Positions 55,045 to 64,000 of a DNA stretch of 64,000 bases are shown one piece after another. The stretch's first letter is position 1. Each line of letters begins with the position of its first letter. Origin of the DNA: Thermoflexibacter ruber (lineage in GTDB: Bacteria > Bacteroidota > Bacteroidia > Cytophagales > Thermoflexibacteraceae); NCBI RefSeq assembly GCF_900113045.1, contig NZ_FONY01000028.1, forward strand, positions 1 to 64,000, given 5' to 3'. A model generated the notes under the pieces. That model was not told where the DNA came from and did no database searches. It worked only from the letters and a program-made list of their open reading frames with translations. Both the position numbers and the translations under genes were made by a program.

Positions 55045-55695
55045 GTGAAAAAGATTTACCTCATTAGGCATGGCGAAACCTACTATAATCAATTGGGCTT
55101 GGTGCAGGGCAGCGGTATAGACTCGGACTTGAACGAATTGGGCTGGCAACAGGCTAAGGCTTTCTATCAAGCCTATAAGAATGTTGCTTTTGATAAAATT
55201 TATACCTCTACCCTGAAGCGTACGCATCAAACGGTCTGGGATTTTATTGTCAAAGGGACACCTTGGCAACAACTTGCTGGGCTAAACGAAATGGGCTGGG
55301 GACACAGAGAAGGCAGGTCTATTACCCCTCATGACGACTATGAGTACCAACAAATTTTGACTGCTTGGCGCAACGGCGAAATGCACATCAGACCAGAAGG
55401 TGGAGAAAGCCCTTTAGATGTACTTGAAAGACAGAAAGTTGCTTTGCAACACATCTTAGAGAATGATGACGAAAATACCATACTGATTTGTATGCACGGT
55501 AGAGCGATGCGCATTTTCTTGTGCTTACTTTTAGATATTCCTTTGAAAGATATGGACACTTTTCCACATTCTAATACATGTTTGTATATGCTCAATTATA
55601 CCATAGATGGTAACTTTGTATTAGAATTGGCTAATGATACTTCGCATCTGATAGGAATAAAAAAAGAAATCATGCTAACAGTAGAAAGACCGTAG
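55045..55695 (+). CDS. Histidine phosphatase (RHG) family protein
   Basis: The start chosen is GTG 55045 (MKKIYLIRHGETYYNQ); a TTG at 55036 is in frame but adds nothing conserved. The 216-aa protein has the RHG motif with the phosphorylated His (LIRHGET), the second His in CMHGRAM and the acidic EMGWGHREG block (about residues 84-92). The family includes phosphoglycerate mutases and alpha-ribazole or sugar phosphatases; the substrate is unknown. Its last 26 bp overlap the convergent methylase gene. Confidence 0.85.
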   Translation: MKKIYLIRHGETYYNQLGLVQGSGIDSDLNELGWQQAKAFYQAYKNVAFDKIYTSTLKRTHQTVWDFIVKGTPWQQLAGLNEMGWGHREGRSITPHDDYEYQQILTAWRNGEMHIRPEGGESPLDVLERQKVALQHILENDDENTILICMHGRAMRIFLCLLLDIPLKDMDTFPHSNTCLYMLNYTIDGNFVLELANDTSHLIGIKKEIMLTVERP

Positions 55696-56380
55696 GCTGT
55701 TTGTGTAGGTCGGGAAGCAGTTTTTTTACCTTCTCATTTTTCCATTCTTTGACCTTCTTTGTTTTAATGTATTCATTCTCACAAGTTAAATTGCTTGCTA
55801 CGCAAAGATAAGTTTCCTCCCAAAGATGTTCTATCAGACTTTCTAACATCGAGTTATTCCTGTATGGAGTTTCTATAAAAATTTGAGTTTGTCTTTTTTG
55901 CTTTGACTCCTTTTCTAAGGTTTTAATCACTTTTTCTCTATTATTTTTTTCTATGGGCAAATACCCTTGAAAGGCAAAAGACTGTCCATTCAAGCCAGAA
56001 GCCATCAAAGCCAGCAAAATAGAAGAAGGCCCCACCAGAGGAATTACTTGTATATGATGTTTATGTGCATAGTTTACAGCCAAGCTACCAGGGTCAGCTA
56101 CAGCAGGGCAGCCCGCTTCCGACATTAACCCCACATTTGCCCCTGAAGGAATTTTCTTGAAATTCTCCCCTACTTCTTTTATTTCTGTTTTCTTGTTTAA
56201 CTCGAAAAAAGTCATTTGAGAAATATCCCTGCCTGTTTTCAGGCTACTAATGAAACGGCGTGCAGTGCGAATCTCCTCTACAAAATAATAATCAGTAACT
56301 AAAATTACTTCTTTGATTTGTGGAGAAAGTGTATGTAAACTATTCTCTGACAAAGGAATAGGTATGAGGTACAACTTCAT
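55670..56380 (-). CDS. RsmI-like SAM methyltransferase (tetrapyrrole methylase fold)
   Basis: The start at 56380 (MKLYLIPIPL) is used because the upstream extension would overlap a terminator hairpin. The 236-aa protein has the tetrapyrrole-methylase core: DYYFVEEIRTARRFI, the SAM loop GLMSEAGCPAVADPGSLAV (about 85-103) and VIPLVGPSSILLALMASGL. RsmI 2'-O-methylates C1402 of 16S rRNA. This protein is similar, but such short Bacteroidota forms may have another role. It converges on the phosphatase gene with a 26-bp overlap. Confidence 0.82.
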   Translation of the reverse strand: MKLYLIPIPLSENSLHTLSPQIKEVILVTDYYFVEEIRTARRFISSLKTGRDISQMTFFELNKKTEIKEVGENFKKIPSGANVGLMSEAGCPAVADPGSLAVNYAHKHHIQVIPLVGPSSILLALMASGLNGQSFAFQGYLPIEKNNREKVIKTLEKESKQKRQTQIFIETPYRNNSMLESLIEHLWEETYLCVASNLTCENEYIKTKKVKEWKNEKVKKLLPDLHKQPTVFLLLA

Positions 56381-56405
56381 AATAAGTATGTTCTTAAACC
56401 AGCAT

Positions 56406-56443
56406 AAAAAAATAGCTTTGCCCAATCAATTAGCAAAGCTATT
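56406..56443 (-). terminator. Terminator of the SPFH gene
   Basis: Perfect 11-bp arms (56411-56421 and 56433-56443) lie 17 bp after the stop, with an A-run at 56406-56412 giving a T-run on the minus strand. Confidence 0.8.
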
Positions 56444-56460
56444 CATTATTTTTTGATTAT

Positions 56461-57555
56461 CTATACAACAGGAGGCGGAGGTGGTACTGGAGGCGGTACG
56501 GAAGCAAAAATACTGGCTAAATGAGGCACTTGACCCGCAGCTGTCCAACTTGCCATGCCTTGCGACCACACCAAAGATTGTTGATTTAACTGTCCTGCTT
56601 GGAACATTTGCTGTAACTGAGCAAGATTGAAAGGTCCTGTTTGTTGTCCGTTCACTGCTACATAAAAAGAAGGCATGGGGGGAGGCGGATTCTGATTTCC
56701 TCCTTGCCCACCTACCATATTATTTAGCATATTCAAACCTACACCTACACCTACCAAATCACCTAAATTGCCTCCGCTCGTATTATTACCCATATTCCCA
56801 AGTGCTTGCCCACCTTGATACTTCATGTATTGGTCTAAATTTCCTAATACCCCCATACTACTGCGTTTATCTAACGCCGCTTCTACTTCTGGTGGCAAAG
56901 AAATATTTTCTATCAAGACCTTAGTAATTTCTAAGCCATATTCATTAAAATCATCTTTGATTTGCTCTTTGATGTACTTGGAAAACTCATTGTAGTTTGC
57001 AGCCATGTCTAATACAGGGATTTTACTTTCCCCGATGATGTCAGTAAAACGAGTAACTACCAAATTTCTTAATTGGTCGGTAATTTGGTCAGCGGTAAAT
57101 TCTGCATTTGTACCTACTATTTCTTTCAAAAATTTCTCTCCGTCCGTAATACGAATAGCGTAGCTACCGAATGCCCTCAATCTAATCGGACCGAACTCAG
57201 GGTCTCGGAGCATAATGGGATTTTTCGTTCCCCATTTTCTATCTACAAAGTTTTTGGTACTAACAAAATACACTTCTGCCTTAAAAGGGCTATTAAATCC
57301 ATATTTCCAACCTTTTAAAGTGCTAAGAATAGGAAGGTTTTGTGTAGTGAGGGTATAAGTTCCTGCTTGAAAAGTATCCGCAATTTGTCCTTCATTCACA
57401 AAAATAGCTACCTGCGACTCTCGCACTATCAACTGCGCCCCATTTTTTATCTCATTCCCTTTGCGTTCAAACCTATATACCATCGTATCTTGGGTATTAT
57501 CTAACCACTCGATGATATCTATAAACTGACCAGTCAATTTGTTCCAAATTCCCAT
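56461..57555 (-). CDS. SPFH-domain protein with C-terminal GYF_2 domain
   Basis: The 364-aa protein has an SPFH/virion-core-like part (about 1-225; MVYRFERKGNEIKNG and LIVRESQVAIFVNEGQ near the start), a Gly/Asn-rich linker (about 240-300) and a GYF_2 domain (FYVAVNGQQTGPFNLAQLQQ to SWTAAGQVPHL). The Pro-rich ending PPPVPPPPP follows. There is no membrane segment. Such YdjI-like proteins are thought to form membrane-associated scaffolds; the GYF-type part should bind proline-rich partners, which is inference. Confidence 0.88.
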   Translation of the reverse strand: MGIWNKLTGQFIDIIEWLDNTQDTMVYRFERKGNEIKNGAQLIVRESQVAIFVNEGQIADTFQAGTYTLTTQNLPILSTLKGWKYGFNSPFKAEVYFVSTKNFVDRKWGTKNPIMLRDPEFGPIRLRAFGSYAIRITDGEKFLKEIVGTNAEFTADQITDQLRNLVVTRFTDIIGESKIPVLDMAANYNEFSKYIKEQIKDDFNEYGLEITKVLIENISLPPEVEAALDKRSSMGVLGNLDQYMKYQGGQALGNMGNNTSGGNLGDLVGVGVGLNMLNNMVGGQGGNQNPPPPMPSFYVAVNGQQTGPFNLAQLQQMFQAGQLNQQSLVWSQGMASWTAAGQVPHLASIFASVPPPVPPPPPVV

Positions 57556-57791
57556 AGTGTTTTTAGTTTAAGATGGTTAAAGTGAAATGCTTACCTAAAA
57601 AATCTATTTGTAAGATGCTTTACTTTATAAACCTTTGTCAATCAAACTATTGCCAAGTAAAATTATGTAATTTCTATTATTCGTCTATAAGTACGCCTCT
57701 TAGTCTTTTTCAATTTTAAACGAAAATGCTAAATAAAACTGAGAAAAGCAAGTTTAGTGTTACTTTTAGATAAGCAATTCCCTAAATCACC

Positions 57792-60212
57792 TTAATTATT
57801 CCCACCTACTCTCCTCTGTACGTCATCTATAGAAGTTTTGCGCTGGCGAGCAGGTTTGATTTCATTCCTACCGAAGTTGTAGGTCAAAGTCAGGCGGGCT
57901 ACTCTGGTTTCCCATTTGTTATAAATATTGCTGTTAAGCGTTCCTTGACTAATTAACATCCTGTTATTGCGTGTGTTGAATACATCTGTTACGCTGGCTC
58001 TCAGGCGCATTTTCCCATCCATGAGGCTGTGAGAAAGCCCCATATCGATTTGGTACTGTTCACTGAAATTAAATATTCCATAAATCATAGCCGATTGGTA
58101 AAACCCTGTGAGTTCCAACTTAGTAGCTTTGGTCAAAGAGAAAGTGTTAGTAACATTGCCAATCACGCTAAACTGTGAGTTGTCTATGAAAGTGCCATCT
58201 GTAAAAGGCGATTTGATTTGATTATATACTCCTGTCAAGTTTATGTTTGCCATCCACCATTTTTGCACAGGAATAGGGCTGGATAGCGTCAGGCTATAGC
58301 TTTGGAAATCGTTGAGGTTTGCCATAGTCGCAAAGTTAGCTTGGGAAACATTGTCTTGCTCAACGATTTGTGTCATAGCGTTTTTCGTTTTATTATAGCT
58401 CAAACTTGCCGTTGCTGCATTTTTGAAAGAGTAAGTCAAACTATAAGAGTTGGTAAATTGTGGATTCAAAAATGGATTGCCTTTTTGGTAATTGTATTTA
58501 TCTAAGAAATAGATAAATGGATTCAAAGACTGGTAATCTGGACGGTCAATTCTTCTACTTAAAGAAAGTGAAAAATTGTGGTTCTTCCCTACCACATACG
58601 AAGCACTGATGCTCGGGAAAAGATTGAAATAATCTCTTTTGTTGCGCTGATTCATGGTCGCAGAGTAGCCGTCGGAGTTAGTATGCTCCCCTCTCAACCC
58701 TGCTTGCACAGAGAAAGTTTTGCTAAACTGTTTGCTCAAATTCACGTAAGCGGCATTGATATTTTCCGTATATTCGAAAGTATTGCTACGCTGAGGGTCG
58801 TTTGCCCAGTCTGCATCTTGCTTGGTCATAAAGTCTAAGTTATTGTCCGTTACTACCCAGCTACTTTTTGCACCTACTTCTAAGTTCAGATTATTTTTCA
58901 AGCCTATAGAGTAATCTGCTTTGAAAGCCTTGATGTCTATGTTGGCATCTGTTTTCATTTTTACATACAAAGGATTAATGACATTTTGCGTTTCTCCATT
59001 GCTGAAGACATTGGTAAGCAGTTGATTGCCATCACGTTTCCAATGAGAGTAGTCTGCATCAAAAGTCAGCTCTCCCTTGCCAACTTTTTGCTTGATATTA
59101 AAATTAGCCGCAATATTATTCCACTTATCGCCTATATCCACAGAAGTAGCCATTTTATCATAAGGATTAGGGTTTAAGCCAGACAAGCGAGTTCTGTTGT
59201 CATTATTCCCATTCCAAGAGCCAAAGTTACCATTGACCATTACCCCTATGGTAGTCTTAGGGCTAACTATGTAGTCTATGCCTGCTCTGAAGTTGTGGTT
59301 ATCTCGCCAGTTTATCATTTCATTATTTTGTTGAAAAATCGTCAGTTCATCTCGTAAGGGAACTGTGCGATAAAAGTCAAGTTCTTGAAAACGCTTGTTA
59401 TAGTTGTAATTATAATTACCAAAAGCATTAAATTTCTTTTGACGATAGTTTAGTGTCCCCCCTACTCCATATTTTTCAAAGCGACCATAGCCCGTATTTA
59501 AGTTCAAACTGCCATTTGCCCCCAAAGTCTTATCTCTTTTAAGTTTGATATTGATAATCCCTGCATTACCTGCCGCATCATATTTGGCAGAAGGATTTTG
59601 CATTACCTCTATAGATTCGATATTATTAGCAGGGGTGTTTTGCAATAGTCTGCTTACCTCATCAGCAGAAAGATAGGTCAGTTTGCCATCTATCATTACG
59701 CTTACATTTGGACGACCTTTGAGGCTGATTTTTCCATCTTGGTCGACATTGACACCCGGAGCTTTGGAAAGCACATCTAAGGCAGTCCCACTTGACAAGA
59801 TAGGGCTACTCTCTACGTTCAAAACTATAGCATTATTCTTTACCTCAATCATGCTTTTTGCCGCACTTACGCTTACCTCTTTGAGTTGGGTTGTTGCCAG
59901 GCTCAAACTTATTGTTTCTAACTGCACGTCAGCGCCGCTAAACTCAAAAGGTTGAGAAAAATGCGTTTGGTAGCCGACCATGCGAACAGACACCAAATAT
60001 TTTCCCGAAGCTATTTTTTCAAAACTATATTTTCCTGTGTTGGCATCACTTACTGCCCCTTTCACCATAGAGGAGTCGGCGGATTTGAGCAAAAGTACAT
60101 TGGCAAAAGGTAAAGGTTTGGCATTTTCATCTAAAACTGCCCCAGAGATAGACTGGGCAAAAGAATAAGAAGCCACCAATAAGAGGCTAAAAATCGCTGT
60201 AAGCGTTCTCAT
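57792..60212 (-). CDS. TonB-type outer-membrane receptor (CarboxypepD-reg/OMP_b-brl)
   Basis: The 806-aa protein has a signal peptide (1-19, ending SFAQ), a carboxypeptidase-regulatory-like domain (about 20-115, SGAVLDENAKPLPFANVLLL), a plug-like domain (about 135-225 with GRPNVSVMIDGKL and SIEVMQNPSAKYDAAGNAGI) and a C-terminal beta-barrel. It belongs to the group of Bacteroidota receptors with a 22-stranded barrel but no obvious TonB box. The substrate is unknown. It follows the periplasmic binding protein gene by 213 bp, so an uptake link is plausible. Confidence 0.88.
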   Translation of the reverse strand: MRTLTAIFSLLLVASYSFAQSISGAVLDENAKPLPFANVLLLKSADSSMVKGAVSDANTGKYSFEKIASGKYLVSVRMVGYQTHFSQPFEFSGADVQLETISLSLATTQLKEVSVSAAKSMIEVKNNAIVLNVESSPILSSGTALDVLSKAPGVNVDQDGKISLKGRPNVSVMIDGKLTYLSADEVSRLLQNTPANNIESIEVMQNPSAKYDAAGNAGIINIKLKRDKTLGANGSLNLNTGYGRFEKYGVGGTLNYRQKKFNAFGNYNYNYNKRFQELDFYRTVPLRDELTIFQQNNEMINWRDNHNFRAGIDYIVSPKTTIGVMVNGNFGSWNGNNDNRTRLSGLNPNPYDKMATSVDIGDKWNNIAANFNIKQKVGKGELTFDADYSHWKRDGNQLLTNVFSNGETQNVINPLYVKMKTDANIDIKAFKADYSIGLKNNLNLEVGAKSSWVVTDNNLDFMTKQDADWANDPQRSNTFEYTENINAAYVNLSKQFSKTFSVQAGLRGEHTNSDGYSATMNQRNKRDYFNLFPSISASYVVGKNHNFSLSLSRRIDRPDYQSLNPFIYFLDKYNYQKGNPFLNPQFTNSYSLTYSFKNAATASLSYNKTKNAMTQIVEQDNVSQANFATMANLNDFQSYSLTLSSPIPVQKWWMANINLTGVYNQIKSPFTDGTFIDNSQFSVIGNVTNTFSLTKATKLELTGFYQSAMIYGIFNFSEQYQIDMGLSHSLMDGKMRLRASVTDVFNTRNNRMLISQGTLNSNIYNKWETRVARLTLTYNFGRNEIKPARQRKTSIDDVQRRVGGNN

Positions 60213-60425
60213 TGTATCTAAAAAGTTTTAAGTTTTTATATAATTTTAAGTTAATACTGATTTAACAATGAAAATGCCAATTTTTTAAAATATTGATTAT
60301 CAAAAATTTAAATACAAAACAATTTAATTGATTGTTCAGAAACGAACAGGGAGATGTACGATTTGTAAACAAGGTAGTGGGTAATGCAAGGAATGTTTGA
60401 GCAAGTAAGGAAATAGCCTTATGTT

Positions 60426-61562
60426 TTATTTCAATTTTTTATAAAAGTACAAGTCATGTTGAGGCAAAATGTGTGGGTGAAAAATTTTAACTAAGTCTTT
60501 TAGCACTATATCTGGACGTGCCACTCCCAGTTCCCAATACGCTATCCCTCCTCCTTCATTCACTTTATTGTTATTATTAAAAATATTACCTTTTTTCATA
60601 GCATCAAACTCTATAAAGCGGGTATCCAAATTTTTAAGTTCTTGCAGAGATTGAAAATCACTTACATTAAGCCAAAAATCTGCTTTCTGAGCTGCTTGAA
60701 AAACAGATTCTATGCTCATAGGAATACTCCCGCGTGTACTATCTTGCTCAAAAATATAGTTTGCTCCCGCATCTTGGATTAATTTGGCTACAAAACTACG
60801 CCCTCCTGCTACATACCAAGTTCCCCCGTAGGGAATATTAGTAAAAACTGACGGCTTATTAGCTTCTTGCCTCGCCAAGGCAGAGGTCGCCAGATATTCA
60901 TTTTCTATCTCATTAAAAATACTATCCGCCTCTCTTTCCTTGTCCAAAAAAGCAGCAAAAAATTTAATCCATTCTGCCTGTCCGAGAGGACTTTCTTCTA
61001 AGTATTCTGAATTGATAGCTATTTTTACGCCTGCTCTTTGCATTTCTTGGTAAGACTTGTCTGCCTCATTCATCATATAGGCGATTACTAAGTCAGGTTG
61101 CAAATCTAACATCACTTCCAAGTTAATACCATTCTCTTGCCCAACTTCTTTGATTTTTCCTTGTTTGATTAGCTTAGCGATAGAAGCAGTAGAAACATAT
61201 TTACTACCAGCAAAACCCACAATTTTCTCACTTTCTCTTAATAAATCGACAAAAGGGGCATGGGTAGTGGATAGACAGATGAATTTTTGGATGGGGACTT
61301 CTACCACAACCTCATCTGTAAGGTTTTGAGGCATCTGTTGTCCTTGTTTCAGAAGTATGTATCGGAATGTCTTTTTAGCATTTTTCCATGCCTGATGCAC
61401 TGTAAGTATTTTATAATCTTTGGCTTTTGTGATGCTAAAACCCTTTGCATGTTTTATCTGAGTAGGAAAAGTTTGAATCTCCTCCTTTTCTCGCTTTTCA
61501 GTTGCACACCTACTAAATAAAAAAACCATTAAAACTATGAAAGGCAAAAAAATATATTTCAT
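60426..61562 (-). CDS. Iron/cobalamin-type ABC transporter binding lipoprotein
   Basis: The 378-aa protein starts with a lipoprotein signal whose Cys19 lies in LFSRC; Arg at -1 is unusual, so lipid attachment is uncertain. The rest is a BtuF/FepB-type bilobed binding protein (LRESEKIVGFAGSKYVSTASI, DLQPDLVIAYMMNE, VNEGGGIAYWELGVARPDIVLKDL). No ABC permease or ATPase gene is next to it. The TonB-type receptor lies downstream on the same strand. Confidence 0.85.
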   Translation of the reverse strand: MKYIFLPFIVLMVFLFSRCATEKREKEEIQTFPTQIKHAKGFSITKAKDYKILTVHQAWKNAKKTFRYILLKQGQQMPQNLTDEVVVEVPIQKFICLSTTHAPFVDLLRESEKIVGFAGSKYVSTASIAKLIKQGKIKEVGQENGINLEVMLDLQPDLVIAYMMNEADKSYQEMQRAGVKIAINSEYLEESPLGQAEWIKFFAAFLDKEREADSIFNEIENEYLATSALARQEANKPSVFTNIPYGGTWYVAGGRSFVAKLIQDAGANYIFEQDSTRGSIPMSIESVFQAAQKADFWLNVSDFQSLQELKNLDTRFIEFDAMKKGNIFNNNNKVNEGGGIAYWELGVARPDIVLKDLVKIFHPHILPQHDLYFYKKLK

Positions 61563-61597
61563 AGGTAGTGAAAATTATTGATAATTAGGCTAAACAA

Positions 61598-61627
61598 TAA
61601 AAAAGCTACCTGTAAATAGGTAGCTTT
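61598..61627 (-). terminator. Terminator of the rpsD-rpoA-rplQ cluster
   Basis: Perfect 9-bp arms (61602-61610 and 61619-61627) lie 22 bp after the rplQ stop, with the A-run at 61598-61604 read as T on the minus strand. Confidence 0.75.
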
Positions 61628-61649
61628 CAAGAGTGTATCACTATCAAGA

Positions 61650-62174
61650 TTAGTTTTCGTTCTCCGATATTTTTTCCTCGACTTTCTCAGTTTCCTGAAG
61701 TGTTTTTTCGTTTGTAGAAACTACCTCAGCAACCGCTACCTGCTCAGATGTTTTCCCTTTACCTCTGCGGCTGCGTCTTGTACGCTTACCAGCTTTGCTA
61801 TCAGTAAGTAAAAGTGTATTATAATCTACTAATTCCATCATACACATTTCCGCATTATCCCCCTGTCTATTACCAAGTTTAATGATTCTTGTATAGCCAC
61901 CAGGTCTGCTTGCTATTTTTTGTGCTACCTCATCAAAAAGCACCTTCACAGAATCTTTATTTTGCAAATAAGAAAATACTATTCTACGAGAATGTGTACT
62001 ATCTACTTTAGCTTTTGTAAGCAAAGGCTCTACATATTTCCTTAATGCTTTTGCTTTAGCTACTGTAGTAGTAATTCTTTTATGTATGATTAAGGAAGAT
62101 GCCATATTAGAAAGCAATGCACTTCTATGGCTTGCTGTTCTTCCCAAATGATTAATTTTTCTACCGTGTCTCAT
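61650..62174 (-). CDS. rplQ: Ribosomal protein L17
   Basis: L17 is a 50S subunit protein close to the exit tunnel. The 174-aa sequence begins [20 protein letters not shown], the invariant start, and has the usual core to about residue 125; the remaining Lys/Glu-rich tail is the Bacteroidota extension. It is last of the cluster rpsD-rpoA-rplQ and starts 28 bp after rpoA. Confidence 0.98.
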   Translation of the reverse strand: MRHGRKINHLGRTASHRSALLSNMASSLIIHKRITTTVAKAKALRKYVEPLLTKAKVDSTHSRRIVFSYLQNKDSVKVLFDEVAQKIASRPGGYTRIIKLGNRQGDNAEMCMMELVDYNTLLLTDSKAGKRTRRSRRGKGKTSEQVAVAEVVSTNEKTLQETEKVEEKISENEN

Positions 62175-62202
62175 TTTTTAAAATTATTAGGAAATCTAAA
62201 AT

Positions 62203-63192
62203 TTAGTCTTCATCAAGTCTGTATCTGCCTACGTCCATTCCAAAGTTTAAGCCTTTGTCTGCCACTAATGCTTCCAACTCGGTCAAGGACTTTTTACCAA
62301 AATTCCTAAATTTCATCATATCTGAAATTTCTAACTGCACCAAATCCCCCAAAGTACGAATATCTGCCGCTTTCAAGCAATTATAAGCACGTACAGAAAG
62401 GTCAAGTTCGGTAAGAGGAGTCTTAAGCAACTTACGCATGTGTAGTACTTCCTCATCTACAGTTTCTTCTTCTTCTGGTTTAGCAGTTTCAAAAGTCATC
62501 GTCTGGTCAGAGAACAGCATAAAGTGCTTGATTAAAATATTTGCTGCTCCTTTCAAAGCGTCTTCTGGGTGAATAGAGCCATCTGTTTCCACTTCAATAA
62601 CCAACTTTTCATAGTCTGTCTTTTGCTCTACCCTTGTATTCTCTACATTATATCTAACATTTTTGATAGGAGTAAAGATAGCATCTACTGGAATATAGCC
62701 AAAACTTTGCTCTACAGCTTTGTTTTCTTCTGCTGGCACATAGCCTCTACCCTTGTCAAGGAAAAGTTCCACTTCAAAACCCTTAGAGGAATCCAAATGA
62801 CAGATTACATGGTCTGGATTCAGCACCTGAAAATCTGTAGAAAACTCTCCAATATCGCCAGCCCTAAATACATCTTTATTACGTACTTGAACGGTAATTT
62901 TGGTAGATGGAGCATCTACTAACCTTTTAAATCTTACCATTTTCAAGTTCAAAATAATCTCAGATACATCTTCGACAACCCCCTCAATCGTTGAAAACTC
63001 ATGTAATACGCCAGAAATTTTGATTCCGATAATTGCGTAACCTTCTAAAGAAGATAAAAGGATTCTACGAAGTGCGTTACCAATAGTAACACCATAACCT
63101 TTTTCAAGTGGCTTGAACTCAAACAACCCTTTAAAGTCATCTGCTTTTTCCATTACCACCTTCTCAGGCATTTGAAATGCTAAAATGGACAT
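62203..63192 (-). CDS. rpoA: RNA polymerase alpha subunit
   Basis: The alpha subunit dimer is the scaffold of RNA polymerase. The 329-aa protein has the N-terminal assembly domain (1-about 230, [20 protein letters not shown]) and the C-terminal domain (about 255-320, [20 protein letters not shown]) that binds DNA and activators. The length is normal. It follows rpsD by 166 bp, a rather long gap that could hold a promoter, and precedes rplQ by 28 bp. Confidence 0.99.
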   Translation of the reverse strand: MSILAFQMPEKVVMEKADDFKGLFEFKPLEKGYGVTIGNALRRILLSSLEGYAIIGIKISGVLHEFSTIEGVVEDVSEIILNLKMVRFKRLVDAPSTKITVQVRNKDVFRAGDIGEFSTDFQVLNPDHVICHLDSSKGFEVELFLDKGRGYVPAEENKAVEQSFGYIPVDAIFTPIKNVRYNVENTRVEQKTDYEKLVIEVETDGSIHPEDALKGAANILIKHFMLFSDQTMTFETAKPEEEETVDEEVLHMRKLLKTPLTELDLSVRAYNCLKAADIRTLGDLVQLEISDMMKFRNFGKKSLTELEALVADKGLNFGMDVGRYRLDED

Positions 63193-63358
63193 ATTAATTT
63201 TCCTATTAATTTTTTAAATTCAATAATGAACTATTTGAAACCTAAACAAGTAGCAAATATAGAAAAGATTTTCACAATTTATTAAAAAGTTTCTCTATTA
63301 CTACTTCTATCTATTAGAACGGGTACGCAAAATACAACCTTAGTAAACAAGCAATAAA

Positions 63359-63961
63359 TTACTTAGAGTACAATTCTACGATTAATTGCTCTTTGATATT
63401 TTCTGGAATTTCCTCACGTTCAGGGAAATTGATAAATTTACCTTCCATATCGGCACTATTCCATTCCAACCATGCAAACTTGTTGAGTCTGCCAGAAAGA
63501 GATTTAGTAATTGCCTCTAAGGATTTAGACCTCTCTCTTACACTTATCACATCGCCTGGTCTTAAAGAGTAAGAAGGAACATTTACCACTTCTCCATTTA
63601 CTTGAATGTGCTTATGACTTACCAGTTGGCGAGCCGCTCTACGCGTAGGCGCAATACCAAGTCTGTAAACTGTATTGTCTAACCTTGCTTCTAATAACTT
63701 GAGCAAATTAGCCCCTGTAACGCCAGACTTACGAGATGCAATATGAAAAGTCTTTCTAAATTGTCTTTCTAAAACACCATACAAGTATTTTGCTTTTTGC
63801 TTCTCAGCCAATTGTACGGCATATTCTGAGCTTTTCTTGCGCTTATTTTTCCCATGCTGACCTGGGGGATAATTTTTATTTTTTAGAGCCTTAGAAGGAC
63901 CTAAAATAGGTTCGCCATATTTCCTTGAAATCTTGGACTTAGGACCTGTATATCTTGCCAT
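63359..63961 (-). CDS. rpsD: Ribosomal protein S4
   Basis: S4 starts assembly of the 16S rRNA 5' domain and in many bacteria represses its own operon. The 200-aa sequence has the N-terminal part [20 protein letters not shown] and the S4 RNA-binding domain (about 92-160, [30 protein letters not shown]). The length is normal. The gene leads into rpoA; its own upstream region is outside the window. Confidence 0.99.
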   Translation of the reverse strand: MARYTGPKSKISRKYGEPILGPSKALKNKNYPPGQHGKNKRKKSSEYAVQLAEKQKAKYLYGVLERQFRKTFHIASRKSGVTGANLLKLLEARLDNTVYRLGIAPTRRAARQLVSHKHIQVNGEVVNVPSYSLRPGDVISVRERSKSLEAITKSLSGRLNKFAWLEWNSADMEGKFINFPEREEIPENIKEQLIVELYSK

Positions 63962-64000
63962 TTTAATTAAAAATTAGTTACTTAAATGTGTTGCGTCTTG

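Noticed and set aside
1-64000. tRNA, rRNA, tmRNA or riboswitch genes
   Set aside because: No T-arm-like or conserved core sequences were found when reading the intergenic regions; a dedicated search was not possible.

Overview
The window is chromosomal DNA of a low-GC member of the Bacteroidota, most likely a Cytophagales-type organism. Evidence for this: the rpsD-rpoA-rplQ cluster at the right edge with Bacteroidota-style protein lengths, a MutS2, a DUF2911-TPR protein, a carboxypeptidase-regulatory/TonB-type outer-membrane receptor, the CusA-type efflux locus preceded by a His-rich small protein, and several upstream regions with the Bacteroidota promoter form TTTG-N18-20-TAnnTTTG. No rRNA, tRNA, CRISPR array or prophage was seen.

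Left part (1-9.3 kb): the edge carries insertion-sequence wreckage (IS5-like start, a 91-bp imperfect palindromic repeat, an IS110 remnant). Then come a hydrolase, galE, a LUD-domain gene and lpxK. At lpxK the sequence shows a rearrangement: the shared 3' end of lpxK and the convergent hydrolase gene is present twice (79 bp identical), a piece of the hydrolase gene (83 bp, 81 identical) is also present twice, and between the copies lies about 1.1 kb of foreign-looking cargo. The cargo encodes a 75-aa protein overlapping a GS/DxD nucleotidyltransferase, a toxin-antitoxin-like pair. Downstream are a TrpF-like protein lacking the catalytic Cys, an M16 peptidase, and the ruin of a PLD-like/winged-helix gene.

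Middle part (9.5-37 kb) is mostly housekeeping and envelope metabolism: universal stress protein, GlsB-type membrane protein, glycosyltransferase, DUF2911-TPR protein, a 937-aa M16 protease, PrxQ-type peroxiredoxin, sucD, threonine dehydratase, an endonuclease/phosphatase-fold membrane protein, LolD-type ATPase, nucleoside phosphorylase, purU, a 52-aa membrane protein, thrA, a response regulator with an orphan sugar-type ABC ATPase, mutS2, a Uma2 protein and a serine hydrolase. Genes are mostly single units with visible hairpin terminators.

Right part (37-64 kb): Hsp20, then a decayed defence/toxin island (broken AAA ATPase, antitoxin-like ORF, PIN gene with an in-frame TAG). Next are a FadN-type beta-oxidation enzyme, asnB with a near-perfect promoter, and a heavy-metal efflux locus in which the CusA pump and CusB adaptor are one continuous 1476-codon frame with no TolC gene; the pump also carries a simple-repeat insertion in frame. 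These are followed by mnmH, a histidine kinase that overlaps by 4 bp the end of a single-chain restriction-modification enzyme (nuclease-methylase-half specificity domain), a histidine phosphatase, a RsmI-like methylase, an SPFH-GYF protein, a TonB-type receptor with an iron/cobalamin-type binding protein, and rplQ-rpoA-rpsD.

The most unusual items are the lpxK/hydrolase duplication with its cargo, the CusA-CusB fusion with its repeat insert, the TrpF-like protein without catalytic residues, and the palindromic repeat near the left edge. All functional statements are from sequence reading alone; no database search was run.
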